Origin: Porogramme epimiltina
Taxonomy: Eukaryota; Basidiomycota; Agaricomycetes; Polyporales; Polyporaceae
Assembly (NCBI GenBank): GCA_900155495.1
Contig: FTLJ01000222.1
Location: forward strand, 47,584-111,583
DNA: 64,000 nt
Direction of reading: 5' to 3'
Part shown: positions 37,475 through 48,769 of the stretch, in pieces
How positions within the stretch are numbered: the stretch's first letter is position 1
Layout of the letters: every line of letters starts with the position of its first letter
Position numbers and translations under genes: made by a program
Notes under the pieces: generated by a model
Seen by the model: the letters and a program-made list of their open reading frames with translations, nothing else
Told to the model about the DNA's origin: nothing
Database searches by the model: none

Positions 37475-37650
37475 GGCTGGTGTTCGAGGTCTCGTTTGTG
37501 AAGATGCGCGCGCGCTGCGCGGGGTGCACGGAGAGCGCGGCGGAGAGGTGGAAGAGATAGAGAGTTGTGCGGAAAGTGGGCAGTATGTGGGGAGTCTTGC
37601 GCACCCGTCCTCGGGGTTTTGCATGGGGGCATAGTCTGGACACTAGTCAG

Positions 37651-37679
37651 CGACGTCATAAGCTCTGGCTCGACGTCAT
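37651..37679. promoter_or_regulatory. Two CRE/ATF-like sites spaced 20 bp upstream of ErdS
   Basis: The 9-mer cgacgtcat occurs at 37651-37659 and again at 37671-37679 (minus strand: atgacgtcg). The sites lie about 180-205 bp before the 37474 start, or 27-55 bp before the alternative ATG. TGACGTCA-type sites bind bZIP factors; a spacing of about two helical turns would put two dimers on the same face. Confidence 0.45.
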
Positions 37680-38644
37680 GCTCCGGCCTGCCCTATCAGG
37701 TAACTCACCCTAGTCATTCTATTGGCACCCGGCCGTTCCATCGCGTTCTGGTGTCCACGCGCCCATTCGACCGTTTCCGGCCGCCGGCGAAGCCCGTGTT
37801 CATACGACGTCTTGTACAATGCGCATTACCCTATAGCACGTCCGACATCGGGCTACCCACCGAGCGCCGATGGTATGTGATCGAGGCTGATTCATCCCTG
37901 CTCTCGACAGGCCTCCTGTTGACGTGCGCAGGAGGGGCTAGGATGGAACGTGCGGAGGCCACGGCTCCGAAACTCGGCGGGAGTTGCCTGCGCGGCGCAA
38001 CTCGAGTGCGTCTGGAGCGGCACCACTTTTGGTCGCCATATTGACGTCGTTCGAAGCTCTGTACTGGGGCGTTAGTCGTCACAATTTTGAGCATGCTGTC
38101 CGAACATTATAGCGCGCTCACCCCTGGCACCAATCTTTTATAGAAAAGGCACCACGATGTTTTATGGAGTGACCAGTGATAGGTACTTGACGGTACGACG
38201 TTATGTGAATAGTGGATGTTATAGTCAAAAGCGAAAGCGTTCGCACACTGACAGGCACAGTCCTGCCCTGGGCGTCTCGACTCTCCTCCAGACTGAGCCT
38301 ACGCTTCCACGCCCACTTGCCGCTGTCTCACTCGCGCTGTCGGCCAGCCTCGTGTAACTCCTTGGCACTACCCCACATCGACGCGCCTCCGAATGGTGAA
38401 TATCAACGGCGGTTTGTCCCCGACTCTCGAGGTCAGCGGACAGCACGGACGGGACGGCGCATCACAGCCTGTCTTACTCCTCGATCGAGGTCCTCGCGGC
38501 ACTCTCGCCGGAACAACCTCTCCTGCCCCTAGCGGCCTCCTCCGCCCGCCCATGCCCGCCAAATCTGCACTAATGCGGCCCAACACATGCTCCTACATCG
38601 CCGAGGCTTAGGCCTGCGAATGCCGACGCGGAGGGGCGGGGCGC
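37680..38644. other. Intergenic region between divergent ErdS and the secreted-protein gene
   Basis: Roughly 1 kb with mixed short open frames on both strands (for example about 38393-38611 plus). No motif was recognised. It should contain both promoters; nothing else can be supported. Confidence 0.45.
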
Positions 38645-38651
38645 ATATAAG
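38645..38651 (+). promoter_or_regulatory. TATA box of the secreted Cys-rich protein gene
   Basis: Sequence atataag in a GC-rich context, about 100 bp before the start codon at 38747. The following about 90 bp is pyrimidine-rich, as in strongly expressed fungal genes. Confidence 0.6.
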
Positions 38652-38746
38652 GGTCTCTGCCAGCCTCAGTGAGTTCCAACGACTTTTCGTTCACCAAGCC
38701 CATCCTACCCTCCACATCCCACATCTTACGACCTTTTCACGACAAG

Positions 38747-39777
38747 ATGATGTTCCGCTCTGTGGCCCTCTTCACTATTGTCGCCTCTGCCCTCTCCGTG
38801 GCCGCCAACCCGACGCACCTCGAGCAGCGCGACGCTGCGGCTGACAACATCGTCTATGTCACCGACGCCAACAAGTTCTGGTGGGTTCCCCTTCCCGATT
38901 TGCCCCTTCCATCGCACGCTCACATACGCGCGCGTTCGCACAGTATGATCATGCCGCGCGATCCGCACACCAACATTGGCGACTCGGAACACCCGGGAGG
39001 CATGAAGACCTACTGTTCCCCCGCGGGCCGCTACGATAAACCGCTCCAAGGCCAGCTCCCGGCCGACTTTTGGAAAAATGTGGAGTTCAAGTCCGGGACG
39101 AGCTCGCACGGTGCACGCTATGCTCAGCGTACGTCCCTTTCCTTTACGTACCCTCACTCTTTCCTCTTCATACCCTCTTTCCCCTCCATACCCTCAATTT
39201 ACCCTTCACGCACCCTTACTCTTTCCTCCCCATGCCCTCACTCCCTCCTCCCTATATCCTCATTTTCCCCGCACCCTTATTATTCCGTCTCCGTCTCCTT
39301 ATTTTCTCACCCCTCCAACCCCTCCCTACACCATATCCTTCTCCACGCCTTTTCACTCCACCCCCGACCATGTTTTCTCAAAGCATTCCCTTCTCCAATC
39401 CCCGTGCCTATCATCGTGCAAAGCTTCTTGTCTGACGTTTTGCATGCGCAGTGACGGGCTGCATCCGCCCAGAGAAGCTAAGCAGGCTGAACCCGAGCGA
39501 CGCCGGTGGCCAGTACGACTCGTCCGGTGGCGCGGGCGGCAAGGGTAACCCGCAGGGCAGCCAGTGTCTCGGTTACAACCACTACGTCGAGCTCGTTGAG
39601 CCCGCCGGCCCACGCGCGTGCATCCGCTGCTGTGATGACCCGCGTGATTGCCCTACGAACAAGGGTAAGTGGATATATGCGCTTCCTAATGTGTTGGGCA
39701 GGGGCGCTGACTCGCCGTCTTCAGACACCCAAGGCTGTCCGAACGTCATTCCGGGAAATTACTTTGATTGCAACTGA
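38747..39777 (+). CDS. Small secreted Cys-containing protein
   Basis: Four exons (38747-38880, 38944-39128, 39452-39664, 39725-39777) give 194 residues. The N-terminus is a clear signal peptide (MMFRSVALFTIVASALSVAA), followed by a short pro-like segment with LEQRD, a Kex2-like basic site being possible at QR. The mature part contains MIMPRDPHTNIGDSEHPGGM, a Gly/Ser-rich segment (GGQYDSSGGAGGKGNPQGSQ) and a Cys-rich C-terminus with RACIRCCDDPRDCPTNK and GCPNVIPGNYFDCN. Related small secreted proteins occur widely in basidiomycetes without known function. Eight or nine Cys and no catalytic motif suggest a disulfide-stabilised extracellular protein. A TATA box and pyrimidine-rich leader suggest strong expression. 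All introns are GT-AG; intron 2 is unusually long. Confidence 0.82.
39129..39451 (+). repeat. Pyrimidine-rich imperfect repeat array within intron 2 of the secreted-protein gene
   Basis: This 323-nt intron (gtacgt...gcgcag) is several times longer than others in the window. It consists almost entirely of degenerate units resembling taccctcactctttcctc, with very few G residues on the plus strand. The array produces misleading open frames in all three phases. Confidence 0.75.
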
Positions 39778-40329
39778 GGGCGTCCGTTCGGACACCTATA
39801 TGGACTTTTCATCACACTAATCCCCACGCACTTTTGCGACACAACCGGACTTTTCACGCAAACGAACTATGACTCTCGCATGCTACCCCGGACTCGCGCT
39901 TGAATTAATGCCATCTCTAAACATGTATTTGTAGCACCTGTTAATTCGCGCCGAGTATGGCGTGTGGGAAGTACATTTGTTTTTAAGTAAACATCCCTCC
40001 TCGCAATGCCGTGTGGCATCATTAAAATGTAAAATATGGGGACAGCTGCGCCCTCCAAGGGTGGAGAAGCGAGTGCGGCAGCTCCTATCACCCCTATATA
40101 GTCCGCGTAGTCCGCGTCACCGTCGACCCCCATCTGGTTGCTCCCGACCTTGACAGCCTCCGCTGCTCTCGCCGCTCACGACGCCACAGCGAGAGGCGCC
40201 CCGACACCGTCGCGGACGCGCCTGACCACCCCGCCACAACGACCGACGCCACATCCTCGCCACCCTCTCGGCTCGCGTTGACCCTGGCACGGTCTCCTGA
40301 GTCCTCGCTTTGGTACCACGATTTGCAAG
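39778..40329. other. Intergenic region, no gene recognised
   Basis: About 550 bp between the stop codon of the secreted-protein gene and the last coding-like segment of the fragment zone on the opposite strand. Only short unsupported frames. Confidence 0.45.
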
Positions 40330-42775
40330 CTAGCGCACGCATACCGTGCATTTGCAAGGGTTGGGGAACCTCGCCGGGATGTGCGCGCTTTGGTCGCTTG
40401 CACAGTCGTCCTGGATGAAGTCGCGGATCTTGAGACCGAGGAAGGTAGTGAGGTCGGTAGCTGCTTCGGAGTTAGGCCTCGTGTCCAGGTGAGACACATC
40501 AAGTCGTTCGAGCCGATCGGCGTTGTAGTCACCATACTCCGGGCCAGCGATGGGTTCATGAGGTGATTGAGCCCGTGTCTTGCTGTTGCAAGGGCGAATA
40601 GGTTCAGTATCAGAGGTGGCACCGAGTGCAGCGGGGGGTCTAGGGAGTCGCCTTTTGTACGCTAGCGAGGGACAGTGTGGGAGAACGCTGGGCGCGATGA
40701 GCGCGTTTGGCGGGCATTCGACACCGGGATGACATAACGGCTACGAAGTGGCCTGCGACGTTCACAGCCGTGCAAGGTATTGAGAGGTCCCGTGGTGGTA
40801 GCTTGGCGTGCTCAAGCATGCTGCGAGGCCTGGGAGGGGCTGGCGTGGTAGACGCCGTCGTGGCCCAGTGAGACGAGCGATCGGTGGAGTGTGCAACACA
40901 GACGTTGAACAGGCTTAGCCGCAATTTGGTGGGCCTCTGAGGTGGCTCTTAACACCGACCGTAGACGAAATCGAGCAGGTTCGGTCATTCGAGAGAAGCG
41001 GCGTAATGTGCAGACTACCTGGTGTAGTTGAAGGCGTGCAGCCGCGCGACCGGGAAGACGGCCTGTGCCGCCGCCTCTACTTCGCACTCGGAGGCCCCTA
41101 GCATCTCGCCGACCGTTGCGGGGCTGGTGGCGCCCTGTACGTCCTGCGGCTCCTTTCCATCCACGGCGGTGCCATTGCGGGACTGGGCCTTGATCCCATG
41201 CCATACGCGTTCACGTATGTTCCCCTCTGCGCGGTGTGCGCCGCATTTTGGGCTGCAAGATGGACTTCGGTTGCGCGGCGGACGTACTGCTGGACGACGG
41301 GGTGTCTTCCGGAGATGGTCCCGTCAGACATGCAGCCTGGCGAGAGCTCGTACAGCGGGGGTAATGAAACGGTGGTCGAGGTAGCGGCGTTCTGGACGGG
41401 GGACGGCATGGCTGTTCGTGGTGTTGGGTGCGTTCTCTGTGCGTGGCGGGGCTGGGATTGGGCGATGTGCGGCGAAGGAGGAAGGCGCGAGGACGTCGCC
41501 GCTCTCGCGGCGCATGCAGACCTGACGCTGTCTATGCATGTCTCCGAGCCATCTTGGGAGCGCAATGCATCGTGGTGTCTTATTCCCCGCTCCTTGAGCT
41601 CTCCAACCTCGCTGTAAGCTCCATGGTGGATGCCCTTAATAGGTGAGGCGTAGCGTGGTTGGGCCGGAGAGCGTCGGAGCACCCGCAGTAGACCTCTCCC
41701 GGGAACGTAACTTGCTGCTGCTAGTGGAACGGCGACGCAAGTCGAGCAGACCGCATGGACGGTTCCGTCTGCACTTCGCATCTGGGCATGTGGTCGTTGT
41801 TCTCTCGCGTCAGCGGAGGCTCGCGAGGGGTGGTGCCAGGCCACGTCGCGTGGACCGATTCGCATCCTCCCTAAAAGATGTGCCGTCGGGCCTGCGACCA
41901 AAATAGCGATAGGAGAACCCACGTACCATCTTGCCTATGCGGCTCACATGGTCGAGTCGTCGGCTGCTATCCACCCGTCTAACACCTCGTGCCGTAGCTC
42001 AGGGTTTGAGAACGCTGAGTATGGTCGAGTCGCGCTGTGGATGTAGGAGTAGATCTGGGGGTCTGAGGGTATGTGTATTGTCGTTGACACAGTCTTGGCA
42101 ATGGGTCAGAAGCCGGGATATCGGTAGTCTCTAGAATGTAAGTCTGATCGCCTGGAGGAAGTAAGTCCATGGCGGAACCAGTCGATCTTCTCCGCACATT
42201 TTTCGTAGTGCATGTGCCGTTGAGTACGACGCGTACCGGGTGGGATATCATCAGTACGCAGTCCGGGGCACTTGGCAATTCCACCGGCTCATTTGTGAGC
42301 ATGACCGTCGCATGTCCCCAGACGGTCGCTCCCGGTGATGTGTCGTATCTGTAGATACTAAACGATGAGGCATGGTGTCAACAACGACGTGGCGAGCGCA
42401 TGGAAATCCGGCACTTACTGTATTTCTGCGACTGGAGCGGGCCTATTCACTGGCCCTGAATCACTCTCTCCCTCTTTTGCACCGGAACGCTGTAGGGCCC
42501 TGGTTCCACGGAGGCACTTACGGCGCACACCTGTCGGAGAGGCTAAAGAGTAGCGTCAGACGAGGTTGTAGATGTATCGCGGAGAAGCTGATGCACGTAC
42601 AGTCAAGTAGGGCCCACATCCATACTTTCGACGTCGGGGCTGTGAATTCAACGACTTGAAGACCAGTCAAACTTTGGGTGGCGAGGGTGCTCATTTGGGC
42701 GGAGCGATGTGCGCGGGCGAGCGGGGGGGTCGTCAGAGCCTTGGCCGCCCGTGGACGACCACGAGTGATGTTCAT
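40330..42775 (-). CDS. Uncertain multi-exon gene zone with an arrestin-like exon (possibly decayed or two genes)
   Basis: A minus-strand TATA-like tatataaaag lies about 42862-42871, and a first ATG at 42775 begins MNITRGRPRAAKALTTPP. A coding-like exon ending 42419 (GESDSGPVNRPAPVAEIQ) splices in phase to an exon from 42348 (YDTSPGATVWGHATVMLTNE, VVLNGTCTTKNV, LLPPGDQTY), which resembles the N-terminal beta-sandwich of arrestin-like proteins. From about 41409 (MPSPVQNAATSTTVSLPPLY) coding-like sequence continues, but the frame changes near 41200 without an acceptable intron before VGEMLGASECEVEAAAQAVF. A final coding-like exon (about 40690-40330) ends DFIQDDCASDQSAHIPARF ... CKCTVCVR and stop. 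I could not join all pieces into one protein. Either exons are missed or the locus is decaying. Arrestin assignment is tentative. Confidence 0.35.
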
Positions 42776-43332
42776 GAGTAAGAAGCCTAGAGGCGCGAGT
42801 CGACGATGAGTAGAAGGGCGAGACAGGGGGCTGTTGATGACGACCGACCGGGATGGTGCTGCTTTTATATGGTGAAGTCGGCCGAGCCACTCGAGAGATT
42901 GAAAGAACAAGCAGCAATGGTGTTTGTGCCTCTCGCTTTGACGTGGGCATGTACACCGAAGGGCATTGTTGAACGGCTATCCAATGCGCGCGAATGCCTC
43001 ATTGAACTGGCATAAACAAAGAGTCAGCCAGAGCGTACTGAGAACGAAGCATCCCAAAGACGACTCACAGACAACTCAAGATCAATGCACTCGACAGCGA
43101 ACGTTGCGCACTGGAGTTGGGGAGTGCCTCGGCTTTACCTCAACAACGCCTCACGCGTGCACAAAGATCATGGCAGTGCAAAGTTTGAGTGAGATGAAAT
43201 ACATTAATATGCTACAAATCGACACGCATACATTACACCACATGCGGGATCGCAGCGGCCATACAAAGCGAGAAAAGAATGAATAGGAAGATGACGTTTG
43301 TGGCAGGGGCGTCCGAAAGGCCATGGCATAGT
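42776..43332. other. Intergenic region
   Basis: About 560 bp between the fragment zone's putative start and the coiled-coil gene's stop codon. It includes the TATA-like element at 42862-42871. Nothing else seen. Confidence 0.45.
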
Positions 43333-44947
43333 CTAAACCCAGGAGGGGCACCGAACTGAAGAACCTTGTTGATCCCGGGATTGGCCGAGCTCGCACGCCG
43401 GAAGGCGGAGTGGCGAGGGCGAAATGGCGTGCATCGCCGAAGGCTGGGGAGAGCGCGGCCGAGGGGTGGTCATTTTTTCGGCCTCCAGAGCGGCAATGAC
43501 CTTCATGGGTACGAGGACGGTGATGCCCTCACGCTGAGCCACAGTCTCCTTGAGCCGCACGATCTCGGCGTCACGGGTGGCGAGATTCTGGTGAAAGATG
43601 TCTTTGAGCTCTCGGATTTCCTTGTGGAGAGTGTCGCCCGAGACAAGGAGCTCGTCACGTTCCCGGCTGACTTCTTCGAGGCACGTGCGGTGGAGCGCAA
43701 GGCCGCTGGACTGGACAGTGAACTCGGCACGGAGTTCGTCGAGGCTTTCCATCGCCATCTTCAAGGTATCTTCAGCGGATTTGAGCTTAGAAATAGGGCA
43801 GGTCGACTTGTGTAGCGCTTCAAGCTCATCCTGTTCGCATGATGAGAGACTGCAAAGAAGAACGGCAGGGAGCACGAACCCGGAGCGCGTCGTTCTCTTC
43901 GAGGATTCGTCCGTTGGAGGAACGAAGTTCTTGCAGATTTCCCTCAACGGATTCCAACTTGTTCTGGCAGTTTTCTAGCTGGCCCTACGCGCATGGTGAG
44001 GCGGAGTCGTAAAAGTTGGGTATAGTGAATGCACGCACCTCTAAGATTGCCTTCTTTTCCATCAGGTCACTGACGAGGCCTTCCTTGAGGAGAACATGGT
44101 CCTCGAGTGTCCGCCGCTCTTCAGTCAAGCGTTGAACCTCAGCAGTTTCTTGGGCCAGCTTCTCCTCGACGTTCTCCTTCTCGTCCTGAAGCTACATGAG
44201 AATACGATAAGAGGGAGATGGTTTCCGACTCACCAAGATGGCTTGCTTCTCCGCACTAGCGTCGTGCATATCGGCCTCCAGCACGTCCAGGTCCCGGTGC
44301 AAGCCTTCGAGAGCTAGAGCGAAACTTTCGTGTTGCTGAACCAGAGAAGCCTTTTCCGCTTGAAGAGTGTGGTTGATAGCAAGGAGCTCCTCTTGTTTGT
44401 CGGTCCGTTGAGCAACCTCCATGCGGAGGACCGCCCTCTCCTCCTCTAGAGACCAGATCCTATCCCGAAGGGCCGCATCACTTTGCTCGAGCTCCTTGAC
44501 CTGGCTATGGAAGTTGAGGCGGCTTTCAATAAGTTGTCGCAGGGCGTCCTTGTCCATAAGAATAGTTGAGGCGACGTAGTGTGGGCGAGGAGGAGACAGA
44601 GGGCATCCCTCGGAACCGCAGTTGTCGCCGGAGTGTTCAAGGAGGGACCGCGGAGGAAGAAACTGAGGCTCTTGATGGAACAAGGAAGAAAGAGAGCCGC
44701 TAATAGAGAGAGACATGAGCCGCGAAGGAGACAGTGACAAGACTTGTGGAGGCGGCAGTGAACAGATCGGCGTGCTTGCGTAGATACGCCAGAGGTAGCT
44801 TGCAGCGCTGACATAGGAACTTGCCGTTGCGAATACACAGAAAGACCCCAAGATGACCGCCAGAAGTGATAGCAATGTCGTTATTCCGGGAAGGCTGGAA
44901 ACAGCGTGAAGGATAGAAACGGCGAGAGTAGCGTGAGGAAGAGTCAT
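43333..44947 (-). CDS. Membrane-associated coiled-coil protein of unknown function
   Basis: The proposed start at 44947 (MTLPHATLAVSILHAVSSL) opens a hydrophobic N-terminus (GITTLLSLLAVILGSFCVFA). A Ser/Pro linker follows, then a long heptad-rich region beginning MDKDALRQLIESRLNFHSQV and continuing through KELEQSDAALRDRIWSLEEE, LQAEKASLVQQHESFALALE, ENVEEKLAQETAEVQRLTEE and RDELLVSGDTLHKEIRELKD. It ends in a Pro-rich tail (KMTTPRPRSPQPSAMHAIS). Introns lie near 44190-44235, 43980-44040 and 43835-43880. The frame is open upstream to an ATG at 45307 with two more hydrophobic helices, but that start would overlap the end of the neighbouring MAYDYY gene, so I prefer 44947. A start at 44555 (MDKDAL) would give a soluble protein. 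No catalytic motif. A tether or scaffold role is only a guess from structure. Confidence 0.65.
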
Positions 44948-45291
44948 GGTGCCTGCAACCTGACAGAGAGAGCGGAGCAGCGACTCGAAGGCAGCGTCTT
45001 CAACGAGCTCGTGACAAAACGCGACGTTACGAGATCTCGTGATCAACTTGTCACGCAGATATGTAGTCTCGGGATTCACTCGACTCTCGAGACGGTAAAC
45101 GGCCAATGCAATGTCTGTGCCATGCAGATCTGAGGTTAATGGGAGATACCCTAAACGAATCATGATGTAGAGGCAGAGAGGCAGATATACAAACAGTGCG
45201 TGATATACAAGAATTATGAGGGAAATAACGTGTAGTGCAACTATCATACATAATACATATACGTTGGACGTCGTGAAGCGAAAGTCTGGTA

Positions 45292-46633
45292 TCATGCAAT
45301 GACACATCCAGAGTCACGGTAGCCCGAGTGAGGATACCCATACCCACCGCCATAACCTCCGGAATAGCCACTATAGCCAGCGCCATAGTAAGGGGTATAA
45401 CCGCCGTACCCTCCGCCGCCGCCTTGTTGAATGATCTCAACACTGCTCGGGCGGCGGTGATGATGGTGGTGAGAGCTATGCACATGCGGACTATGGCGAC
45501 GGTGCTTCGAGTGAGAATGGTGGTGGTGGTGATGGCCGTCGCGCGAGGACGAGCGGCCCCGCGAGTGCGAGCGGTGGCTCCCGCCACTGTTCAACAAGAC
45601 CGTTGCTCCAGGAGGGGCAACGATCCTATGAGACCCGGAGGGCGAGTACGCAGGGTACGAGCCCGCTGTGCCCAAGTATGGGGTGCTGTAGTTGTGGTAA
45701 GCGCCCCCACCGGGGAGTGCCATACCGCCGGCGTATGGAGAGCCTGCGGGGCTAGGAATAAGCCCCGCACCTCCGGCCATGCCGGCGTAGCTCAGGAACT
45801 AGATCGTCATGTGAGCGGTGTGGGGTGCCGCGTGATCGAAGAGACGCTACGTACTCGATCGGCGAGTGTCGCGGCGGTGGCTGCTGCCGACTCGCATGCC
45901 GCACGTTGGCCGTAGATATCCATGCCGCGCCCCGTATATTGCCACAGCCGCGTTGCTGGGAGATCCCGACGTCAGCTAGGCTTACGGGCGGCGTATGGGG
46001 GGAGATGATACCTTCTGCCATCGCCATCCCGATGAGGCCCTCACGCTGCAGCATACGGTCTGCGCTGAGGGGCGCATACAGAGACGAGTTGTATTTCCAG
46101 GTACGGTACACTTCGTAAGCCGCTGCAGCCCCGATGTCAGCGGGAAGCAGTTGTGTCATCGGAGTCTGCACAAGAGTGGTGTGAGCATAATGAAGAAGTA
46201 CAGATGATGAGGTCTGACTCACGATGCCACCATAAACCATTCGATGACGTTGTCGAGCAGTATAGTGGTCGACACCCATTCCTGTCAGGGAACCTAGTCC
46301 GCCCATGACGGAGTGATACAACGTTCTGGAGTGTTGCGTGAGTGCACCATAACATTGTAAAAAGGCGAAACAGACACACGGGTCGGCATTGAGCGCGTGT
46401 GCATTGAAGAAGTCCAAGCCAGTCCCTGCCAATAGACGCGTCAGCACGTGAGCGATGGTCAGATGAGCGGGTGACGCGTACAGGTGGGTTGCGGCTGGAA
46501 CCCAGGCATGGGCGGAGGCACGAACTGGAACTATGCAGGCGCGTTAGTCAGAGGCGGGGGGCAGAACATCTTGGAAGCTCACTTGGTTGGTTCCCCATCC
46601 CGGAATAGAGGAGCGGTAGTAGTCGTAGGCCAT
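45292..46633 (-). CDS. MAYDYY-family Gly/His-rich orphan protein, copy 1
   Basis: The start MAYDYYRSSIPGWGTNQ at 46633 is followed by short exons reading FQFVPPPMPGFQPQPT, GLDFFNAHALNADP, TLYHSVMGGLGSLTGMGVDH and YTARQRHRMVYGGI. The core helical exon TPMTQLLPADIGAAAAYEVY ... REGLIGMAMAE comes next, then ATRLWQYTGRGMDIYGQ and AACESAAATAATLADRLS. The last exon is low complexity: a Gly/Pro/Tyr-rich part, His-rich runs (DGHHHHHHSHSKHRRHS; HSSHHHHHRRP), and repeats of YGGY/YSGY before ending DSGCVIA. The N-terminal two thirds align exon by exon with the gene starting at 62356. The family is unknown to me. His runs could bind metal ions (inference). A minus-strand TATA (46682-46688) lies about 50 bp upstream of the start. 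Confidence 0.8.
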
Positions 46634-46681
46634 GGTGTAAGATCCGAAGGTAGGAACTAGTCGACGACGACCCCGCGCGCA

Positions 46682-46688
46682 TTATATA
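46682..46688 (-). promoter_or_regulatory. TATA box of MAYDYY copy 1
   Basis: tatataat on the minus strand, about 50 bp upstream of the ATG at 46633, embedded in a GC-rich stretch. Confidence 0.5.
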
Positions 46689-47881
46689 CACGCACCCCGC
46701 GGCAGGGCACGGCAGGAGCAGCTAGCGCGCCATCGTGTCGGAGCACCGGAGGCCCAGCACATCCCCGACTTCGAACTCCAGCCAAAGCCCCGTCGGTCTG
46801 CGGACCTTGGCGGCGTCCCATGTCGAGTCCTTCCCGTCCGGTGCTAGGATCCGGACCCGGGGTCAAGTGGGTAAACTGCGAAACCGTGCGGGACCTGTAG
46901 GAGGATGGATCTGCACTGCTCTCCGAGCGCCAAACGCGTGCATCGGTAATGGTGCGCGCAAAATGACGTAGTAGGGCTCCAAACCCCCCTGCGGACTAGG
47001 AAACCCACATACGAGGGTTGTGCCCTGTGTGGTGTAAGGTTTGTTGTAAACTTCCCGGCAACGTTGTATTCATTGAACCCGGGATGGCTAGCGAAACCAG
47101 CGTTGACGTCGTGGTGGTGGCGCGACCGGGTGAAAGGAAGCTTCGGAACTGTCGGCGCTAACACTGAGAGCCCGGGATGGTGCGCGGAACGCTAGCGGCA
47201 TTAGAAACGAGGGCCGTGTTTCGCTGGTGCCATGATTTAGCCCGTCCGCACATGCTGACCTAAACTTCTTTCATTAGCCACTGCAATGGAAATCCGAGCC
47301 ATCACGAGCAGCCTAGCGTCACTCACATGCCGTGGCGATAGTCCTCATCATTCCAACCCCAAGTCAATGCTGTGCCGGTTAGGCTCTTTGGGTCCTCAAG
47401 GCACACTCTGCATCCACGGCGGAGGCAGCAGCGGAGGCAGCCACCGCAGCGCTTTCTCGTATTCATACAAGATGCCGGATCCATCGGCACCGGATGCCTT
47501 ATAAGTGTCCCACTGTGCCGATCCATGTATGACTCGTGTTTGCACAGAAGAGCCTAGGGGAGTCCTGAAACTCGGCGTTAGCTGTGCACCTAAAGGAACG
47601 TGTCGATGTTACGTACCCTGCTTGTGTTAGGGTTGAGCATATACAGCCCTACATACACATACACATAGCGAGACGGATGCCTTAGGCAGGTCCGAGGGCC
47701 CCCGGGCATCAAACCGAGTGCCACAATAGAGAAGCTCTTGTCGGTGCTCTCCAGCTAGGATGAAAGTGAAGGGTTTTCACTACAGTGTTATTACACGCTT
47801 CAAGCGTAAGGGTTGGTATTGACAGTTATTATACTGCTACAAAGATTACGGACCCACGAAGTGACGAGGGCTCCGACGATA
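46689..47881. other. Intergenic region of about 1.2 kb
   Basis: Upstream of MAYDYY copy 1 and downstream of the J-protein gene. It contains bZIP-like half sites (atgacgta near 46963; tgacgtcg near 47104). Short frames on both strands show no motif; a Cys-rich minus frame about 47370-47460 (CGGCLRCCLRRGCRVCLED) is too short to support. Confidence 0.4.
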
Positions 47882-48769
47882 TTATGCAGAATGTCTTGAG
47901 TCTACGAAATCGGTAGGGTTGTCTAGTGATAATTTACGTTCATCTTCGGTCGAGAATGTTGAGGACGTAGGAGGCCCATTCGTCTGCGTGATTCTGGGGC
48001 GAGGTGCATGCCGCGCTTCCGAGAGTGCACGAGTCCGAGTAGTGTACGTTTGCAGAACGAACAGCGCGACAGCCTATAAAGGCCTCCTGTAAGCTTTACC
48101 TCACACAGGCTCACCGTCCAGTCCGACAACGGACGTGGCTCGGAAAAACATGCGCAAGGGGACTTACCAGTAGAATCGCCCCGGCCATCAGACGCTCCTT
48201 CCACCTCTCGTCCAGTCCAATGTCTAGGTCTGCCTTCCTTCGCTGCCTTGCTCTCCACATTGCTGTACTGAGGTCATGGTAGCTTGGTCTCGTCGCCGCG
48301 CCGAAGGCTTCTCCTACGTCGTCGCCGTTCATTGCCGAAACAGGTTTCTTGCCCGACAGAACCGCATACGCCGTGGAGATCGCCTGGAACCGCGCATGCG
48401 CGGTCTCGGGGGAGATACCGCCAGCACGCGCAGAAGGCGAGTCGGGGTGGTATATCCTCACCAGGTCATAGTCTACCCAACGGAATGGACGTCTCGTAAG
48501 CCGGGCTCAGGGTGGGGTCGACCGGGGTGACACATACAGCGGGCCTTGACATCCGCGCGCGTCGCGCTCTGAGGAAGGTGGAAGATTTGGTGGGGTGTCG
48601 GGTGCGCGGCCGCCGGGAACGGGTACGGATTTGAGCTCGTTGACGCTGCTCTAGTCAGGCGGGTCGTTCGGAGAGCTGGGGGCGGCGGGTGCGGGGCCCG
48701 GGGGTAGGGGTAAATTCGTAGACAACCGGTGTTGTGAATACGACGGAAACTTGACTGGACGAGGTTCAT
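47882..48769 (-). CDS. Mitochondrial J-domain (HSP40) membrane protein, JID1-like
   Basis: Co-chaperone that would stimulate an Hsp70. Three exons (48538-48769, 48168-48472, 47882-48073) give 242 residues with all junctions in phase. The start MNLVQSSFRRIHNTGCLRIY is a basic, Ser-containing presequence suggesting mitochondrial import. The J domain follows: HQIFHLPQSATRADVKAR, then YYDLVRIYHPDSP with the HPD tripeptide restored next to the first intron, and ARFQAISTAYAVLSGKKP. After a linker comes a single helix, MAGAILLAVALFVLQTYTTR, reconstructed across the last intron, and a polar tail ending FVDSRHSA. The order presequence, J domain, C-terminal helix resembles the yeast inner-membrane protein Jid1; orthology is inferred, not proven. 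The 90-nt last intron is the longest in the gene. Confidence 0.85.

Noticed and set aside
38669..39454. 261-codon continuous frame over the secreted-protein gene
   Set aside because: It reads through introns 1 and 2, the latter being pyrimidine repeat; the spliced model gives the Cys-rich protein instead.
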